Source: Dillenia suffruticosa (lineage: Eukaryota > Streptophyta > Magnoliopsida > Dilleniales > Dilleniaceae). From it: a DNA stretch of 64,000 bases. Position 1 is the first letter of the stretch; each line of letters begins with the position of its first letter. The notes beneath the pieces were generated by a model. The model did not search any database, was not told where the DNA came from, and saw only the letters and a program-made list of their open reading frames with translations. This document shows, in pieces, positions 59,281 through 64,000 of the stretch. Both the position numbers and the translations under genes were made by a program. The stretch is taken from contig JAVTVX010000010.1 of the NCBI GenBank assembly GCA_033439265.1, positions 10,951,001 through 11,015,000 on the forward strand. The letters are read 5' to 3'.

Positions 59281-59803
59281 AGTCGAAAAAGGAAAAATAA
59301 TTAAAAATGGAGGGTGAGAAGGTTCGTAGAATCGTAGGGTTAGGGTTCGTGTTCCCATCAAGACAAATTCTCAAATTGCAATTCCTGTTGACGCGCCAAC
59401 ACATCACACGCTTTCTCGAATACTCAAACCCCGAAAAGGACCATTTCAACATCCTCATACCGACCACCGTCTTTGTACTAGTAGTTGTTGTAATTCCGCA
59501 ATCAAAACCTAATCAGATCCGAAATTTCTGCCTCTGACAAATTCCAAGCGTCAATGTTTCCGACTTCCTAAACCAAACAATAACCACAAAATTTTTCGCA
59601 ATTGATTCACTTTTTACTTGAATAGTGATTGACTTACTTTTGCGAGCCTTGATTTTTCGAACCTTCATCCCCAAAAAATTCCAAGATCAACCCATCCAAT
59701 TTCGTAAGGTAATAAATACCCGCAATTTTTTTTTTCAAAATTAGATCATTTTTTGATCGATTACCGATTGACCCATTTGGGAAAAACCCTAATTTTTTTC
59801 CAA
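59281..59803 (+). promoter_or_regulatory. CML leader and promoter region
   Basis: Probable 5' UTR with CT-rich parts. An ATG at 59307 opens a 76-codon frame with no recognisable family, which may be an upstream frame in the leader rather than a gene. A donor-like AAG|GTAATA near 59708 suggests a small 5' UTR intron. Confidence 0.35.
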
Positions 59804-60292
59804 ATGAGCCTAGATCCAGTGAAGCTTGATGATGAACAACTTGCAGAGTTGAGAGAAATTTTCAGATCATTTGATAGAAACAAAGATGGGAGATTAACCC
59901 AACTTGAGCTTGGATCATTGTTGAGATCTCTTGGATTAAAACCAAGTGAAGATCAGGTTGAGAAACTGATACAAAAAGCTGACCTAAACAACAATGGGCT
60001 TGTTGAATTTTCAGAGTTTGTGGGTTTGGTTGAGCCAGACATTGTGAAAGCTAAAAGCCCATATAGTGAAGAAGAGTTGCAGAAATTGTTCAATATGTTT
60101 GATAGAGATGGTAATGGCTATATCACTGCTGCTGAATTGGCTCATTCTATGGCGAAATTAGGGCAAGCACTTACGGTGAAGGAGTTGACTGGGATGATTA
60201 AGGAGGCGGATACGGATGGCGATGGATGCATTAGTTTCCAGGAGTTTTCTCATGCTATTACTTCTGCTGCATTTGACAGTTCATGGGGTTGA
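59804..60292 (+). CDS. CML18: Calmodulin-like protein with four EF-hands (CML18-like), intronless
   Basis: A 162-residue calcium sensor, expected to be cytosolic or nuclear and to act by binding targets when calcium rises. Four canonical 12-residue loops all start with Asp and end with Glu: [12 protein letters not shown] (24-35), [12 protein letters not shown] (60-71), [12 protein letters not shown] (100-111) and [12 protein letters not shown] (136-147), so all four should bind calcium. The linker is short ([14 protein letters not shown]) and the C-terminus is [12 protein letters not shown], similar to the Arabidopsis CML18 ending as I recall it. No myristoylation or prenylation motif. The ATG at 59804 starts the family-like part; the frame is open upstream but lacks an earlier ATG. 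Confidence 0.9.
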   Translation: MSLDPVKLDDEQLAELREIFRSFDRNKDGRLTQLELGSLLRSLGLKPSEDQVEKLIQKADLNNNGLVEFSEFVGLVEPDIVKAKSPYSEEELQKLFNMFDRDGNGYITAAELAHSMAKLGQALTVKELTGMIKEADTDGDGCISFQEFSHAITSAAFDSSWG

Positions 60293-62126
60293 AGGTATTT
60301 GATCATCTTGTTTATGCTATAATTGATTTGTCCATTATTGTGATTGGACTTAATTTATATGTTAATTTATGGGCATTGGCTGTTGATGTTGATGGTGCTG
60401 AAGTTTTTGGGGAAGTTGAATTGTTGGTCTCTTTACATTTTATGTGTACATATTAAGGATGGTGATGGTGTAATTGAGTGTCTATATGCATGTGCAAGAT
60501 CACAATCATGGAGTTGTCGGACATTTCAGTTGATCCAATTAGTTTGTTTTGACCGAAGTTGCCTTTGCAGATTTTATGTGATTTTAACTTTTTCATTTTG
60601 TTTTCTTCTTTTTGTTTGTAAATTTAGATAACAAGTAAACCGCAAGAGTGACATGCTTATGTTGGAGGAAATGTCCTACAAAAAAGGGTGTTCTTTATGA
60701 TTCATATATACTAGCCAACACTTGTTTTCACTGCCTTCTATGAAGCATTCTCTCCTTCTCTCTCTCTCTCATAACATATATACTATATCGAGCTTACACA
60801 TCCTAAGCACCAGAACGAATCTCCAGAAACTTGCATTTTCTGGTTTCATTTTGGAACCATAGAATTTGCCTTGGTCATTTTCATTGGCCAGACAAACATT
60901 GCAACCTGGTCTAGGCGGGCAGCAAATGTGTTTTCCCATTTCCCTGCCAAACTAATCTGTGAACTTGCACTCCTGTGCCGGTTTATATGATCCTCCAAGA
61001 AGACCTATCAGCTTGGATACTGTCATTGTAGCAAAGTAAAGCTACAAGTCCTAACTTCAGAACCACTGGCATAATCAAAACAGAACTGAATATCTGCCAC
61101 AAGGATGGGTCACTTTGTTTAAAAACCTGATAGAGAAAAAGGTCTGTTTTTTTTTGGCTGGAAAGAGGAGGGAGAAAGTCTTGATCCCAAGACCTTTATT
61201 ACAGATAAGAGTTTTAAGTCCCTTGAGTGACCTTTTGAGCTAAACTTTTGGGGTGGGACAGTCTAAACCATTCAAAAGCCATCATTTAGTCTTGAATCCG
61301 TAAAATACTGGTGAAGCAGCCAGGACTTGGTTTGGTGGATGTTCATTCAAAATGGGAATGACAAACTTGAAAACAAATGAGATACTTAGGATCTAATGGT
61401 ATTGAAAACTCCAGGTTAAAATTAGAGCAAGAAAAAACGGAAGAAAGTTGAACACCTAGAGAGGTGCATATTTTGGTCTGCTGCAGCTATCCAGATAGTT
61501 GTTAAGGTTTAGATCTAAGAAGAAACTACTCGTCTGGGAAGTCATAGGCTCGATCATAACAATTTCTCTGGGATATCAAGGGGAAAGCATCCTATCATGA
61601 AGTTCCACTTCAGTTCCAGAATATGCCAACACACTAAGAGGTATGGTTTGCACATTTCAGTTCACATCATTCAAATATTTCGTTAAATGTCATCAGGGTA
61701 TTGCAGATTTATTACAGAATCTAATATCACTGCTATATCTGATAAGTTTTATGGCAAGAAATGCTGTTGCATGTTTTAGGATTCATACTATCTTAATAAT
61801 TCGAAAGCAGTTATAACTATTCTAAAATTGTTATAAACTCTTTGTTTTTGTTTTTAGTATTTCCGAAAGAATGGGCAAGAAAATATTTAGAAAATTTTGG
61901 GTTTTGTTTCAAAGATACCAGTGTTCTTTCTTATGAATAATAAACACTTATAAAATAAAGTTTTGCCACCGCTGTTGATCAGAAGCTTAATTTGCCTTAT
62001 GGGTACCGGAGGGAGTCAATTTTTTTATGTGGCTAAAATAAAATAAAATTACCAAATCTATAACAAAAATATTAAACACGTAATAAAAAAATTTATTTGA
62101 ATTGAAATTTTTGATTTTTTATAGTA
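60293..62126. other. CML 3' UTR and spacer
   Basis: About 350 bases of likely 3' UTR, then sequence with no recognised gene. A CT-rich stretch lies at about 60750-60770. Confidence 0.5.
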
Positions 62127-62144
62127 TTAAAATTGTCTATTATT

Positions 62145-62318
62145 TTTTTTTTGTTATCACTACTAGTATCCGGGGCTTTGTTTATTCGGTTCGAGTACTG
62201 TGAGACCCATTTTAGGGATTGACTCTTTCAAATCTTTTTTCATTATTCTCAAGTCTCGAACTCGAAATCTCTAGTTAAGAGAATAGAGTGACCAATCATT
62301 CAATTCAAAAGAGTTTAG
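62145..62318 (-). repeat. SINE (minus strand) with perfect 18-bp target-site duplication
   Basis: TTAAAATTGTCTATTATT is repeated exactly at 62127-62144 and 62319-62336. The poly(A) tail reads as T at 62145-62152. On the minus strand it has a B-box-like GAGTTCGAGACTTG and the tail CCCCGGATACTAGTAGTG, matching the copy at 41248 in layout and the 3' motif of the plus-strand copies. Confidence 0.85.
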
Positions 62319-62336
62319 TTAAAATTGTCTATTATT

Positions 62337-63152
62337 ATATTAATACAAAATACTTAAATAATTTATTTTTAATATGCACAATAATATTAAAAAATAAAAC
62401 AATAAATTCATATCGATCATAATAAAAAATATTAAGCATTCAATATTTAAAAAAAAATCCTAAAAAAATACTAGGACTTGCAATTAGCCCAAGCCGGCCC
62501 GAGCGCAGCTCATTTTAGGTTCGGGCCTAGCTCGGGCTCATTATAGGCCCGTTTTAATAACGGGTTAAGCCCGGATAACAGTAGGCTCGGCCCGTTAAGT
62601 TTGACCCGTTTAAAGGAACCCCTTTTAATGATGAAGAGAGCATGGCAGACGATTGTGGGAAGATGATCGGACGGCGAATGATGGTTGCTGCTTGCAAGCC
62701 GAAGAGTCCAGGGTCATAAAATTTTGAACTCTCATGAGTTATTAAACTCGTGGGTTGTGACAAAATGAATCGGGTCATAACCGATAAATTTATGCATATA
62801 TATTAAAAAAATCAACACAATGAATAAAAGTTTTATATTGATATCAAACGTCTTTTAATTTTTTTTCGATACTTAATTAATTTAGTAATTAAATATTAAT
62901 ATTTTTTAAATAAAATTTTAAATTTAAATATTTATATATAAGGAAAATAGGAATCAAGAAATCTTTATCTTTTAAGAATTTAACTCAACTCAAATTATAT
63001 TTAGTTGGATTTAATGATACAAATGATTTAGTAAAAAAAAAACTTATTAATTTTTTACAATAGAATATTTTTTATATGAACAAATATTTATTGCGATCAA
63101 GAGATGTTAATATTTTTTGGGTCAGGAAGAAGGCGAGAAAATGATATCTCCA

Positions 63153-63184
<32 letters not shown>

Positions 63185-63400
63185 GGGAATGCTTCGCTTT
63201 AATTATTTCACCAATTGCGAAATAGGATTACTCTCCAAAAAAATAATTCGATTTTTTTTTTTTAAATAAAGTTGTTCGAATTTTTGAATCACAAAATGCC
63301 ACTAAAATTACACCTCGGAGGCGATGGTGGAAAATTGTTACCATAGAGCTCGGATTCATCTCAGCCGTTCATCTAATCTCGAAGTGCCTATAAAATCGAG
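62337..63400. other. AT-rich spacer with a GC-rich repetitive patch
   Basis: A patch at about 62485-62600 repeats GGCCCG, GCTCGGGC and CCCGTT words on both strands, unlike the AT-rich surroundings. A T run of about 27 lies at 63160-63184. No gene recognised. Confidence 0.45.
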
Positions 63401-63430
63401 ACATCCGCACTGCTTTTCACGGACATGAGT

Positions 63431-63456
63431 AAACCCTAGAACGGCGTCTAGGGTTT
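63431..63456. promoter_or_regulatory. Inverted pair of telo-boxes
   Basis: AAACCCTAGA (63431-63440) and its exact complement TCTAGGGTTT (63447-63456) are separated by ACGGCG. Telo-box AAACCCTA elements are common near start sites of plant translation and ribosome-biogenesis genes. The position just ahead of a candidate first exon fits a promoter or leader element. Confidence 0.6.
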
Positions 63457-63480
63457 TTCTTCCTCTTGTTCATTCTCCAA

Positions 63481-63503
63481 ATGAATAGCCAGTCATTTAG
63501 CAG
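63481..63503 (+). CDS. Candidate first coding exon of a gene running off the window
   Basis: ATG at 63481 opens MNSQSFS and runs to a CAG|GTAAAG donor at 63503, downstream of a telo-box pair and a CT-rich leader. The following sequence looks like intron. The product cannot be identified from seven codons, and the exon may be non-coding. Confidence 0.35.
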
Positions 63504-63723
63504 GTAAAGATCGAAAAGTGACGCTCTAATTCTGCAAATCTAATCTCATTTTCTTGCTCCTAACTGATTTTAATCCTTCTAACATCAACCCTAGAACTGT
63601 TGTTTATCTTGCTCCTTTTGCCGTTACTGTTGAACGTTGTTCCAGCCGGACTTTTTTGGTGCCTAGAAGATTTAGGTTTCGATGTTTGTTTAACATGGGT
63701 TCTGATTTGGTTAATTTTAAGAG

Positions 63724-63985
63724 ATCTGTGTACAATAAGCCGATGCTCTGGAGTTTCCTATGAAGGAAGCATGGTAATGTGCACAGAGATTGAAAATTAG
63801 GGTCATCATGTCTGCTCTCTCTGATGCCATATGATTTGGGGGCCTGGATCAGACCTATATTCTCTCTTTTATCCTTTGTTGTTAATTAGGGTTTTAATTG
63901 TGCAATCTTAAGATTCCTGTGCACAATAAGCCGATGCTCTGGAGATTGATTAATGAAGGAAGCATGGTTAGGTGCACAGAGACTG
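63724..63985 (+). repeat. Two copies of a hairpin-forming repeat
   Basis: Copies at about 63724-63785 and 63917-63985 share ACAATAAGCCGATGCTCTGG, GAAGGAAGCATGGT and GTGCACAGAGA. In each, CTGTG(T/C)AC at the left pairs with GTGCACAG at the right, and GATGCT pairs with AGCAT inside. Possible structured intronic RNA; no standard C/D or H/ACA layout was recognised. Confidence 0.5.
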
Positions 63986-64000
63986 AACATTGGGGTCATC

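Noticed and set aside
59307..59537. 76-codon frame upstream of the CML gene as a separate gene
   Set aside because: No family resemblance and located in the CML leader; kept only as a possible upstream frame.
1..64000. CRISPR arrays, bacterial operons, rRNA genes or intact tRNA genes
   Set aside because: The spliced gene structure is eukaryotic. No regularly spaced repeats were seen, and the tRNA-like sequences are degenerate SINE heads without a full cloverleaf.

Overview
The window is nuclear DNA from a dicot plant. Genes are split by AT-rich GT-AG introns, spacers are AT-rich, GA/CT microsatellites are common, and the mobile elements are plant types (Ty1/copia, a small non-autonomous LTR element, tRNA-derived SINEs). 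The gene families are plant-specific or clearly plant-like. I cannot name the species. Exon limits below were set by splice consensus, reading phase and remembered family sequences; no alignment was run.

Layout. 1-3095 (+): 3' part of the carbamoyl-phosphate synthase small subunit gene (CARA). 3530-7870 (-): complete six-exon class II 4-coumarate:CoA ligase (4CL3 type), convergent with CARA. 7871-13276: spacer with a mini-retroposon and a GC-rich repeat-like block flanked by GA microsatellites. 13277-14014 (-): single-FAS1 fasciclin-like protein. 14760-18714 (-): three-exon cellulose synthase-like D (CSLD2/3 type). 19.8-24.5 kb: AT-rich spacer with a SINE. 24583-31171 (-): nine-exon GT47 exostosin-family glycosyltransferase, with a small LTR retroelement about 100 bp upstream of its start codon. 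33353-39945 (-): TOM1-like VHS/GAT protein (TOL1 type) with a 5.3-kb intron. 44876-48784 (+): seven-exon peptidyl-tRNA hydrolase 2, divergent from TOL1. 49696-51295 (+): bark-storage-protein/nucleosidase-like gene with a one-base frameshift. 52680-57810 (+): Ty1/copia element with 486-bp LTRs that differ at only eight sites, but with broken reading frames. 59804-60292 (+): intronless four-EF-hand calmodulin-like protein. 63.4-64 kb: probable 5' end of a further gene, with a repeated hairpin.

The host genes are not an operon, but their order is informative. FAS1, CSLD, GT47, TOL1 and PTH2 follow the order I recall for Arabidopsis At5g16920 to At5g16870, and the CML and CSLD match the related block near At3g03000-At3g03050. 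CSLD, GT47 and FAS1 proteins act in the Golgi or cell wall, 4CL feeds phenylpropanoid metabolism and CARA feeds arginine and pyrimidine synthesis. I see no novel defence or biosynthetic system. The less ordinary content is transposon biology: one SINE superfamily with clear target-site duplications, very short tRNA-head retroposons, a TRIM-like element at a promoter, a copia element whose LTR differences all run in one direction, and a duplicated splice donor in TOL1.
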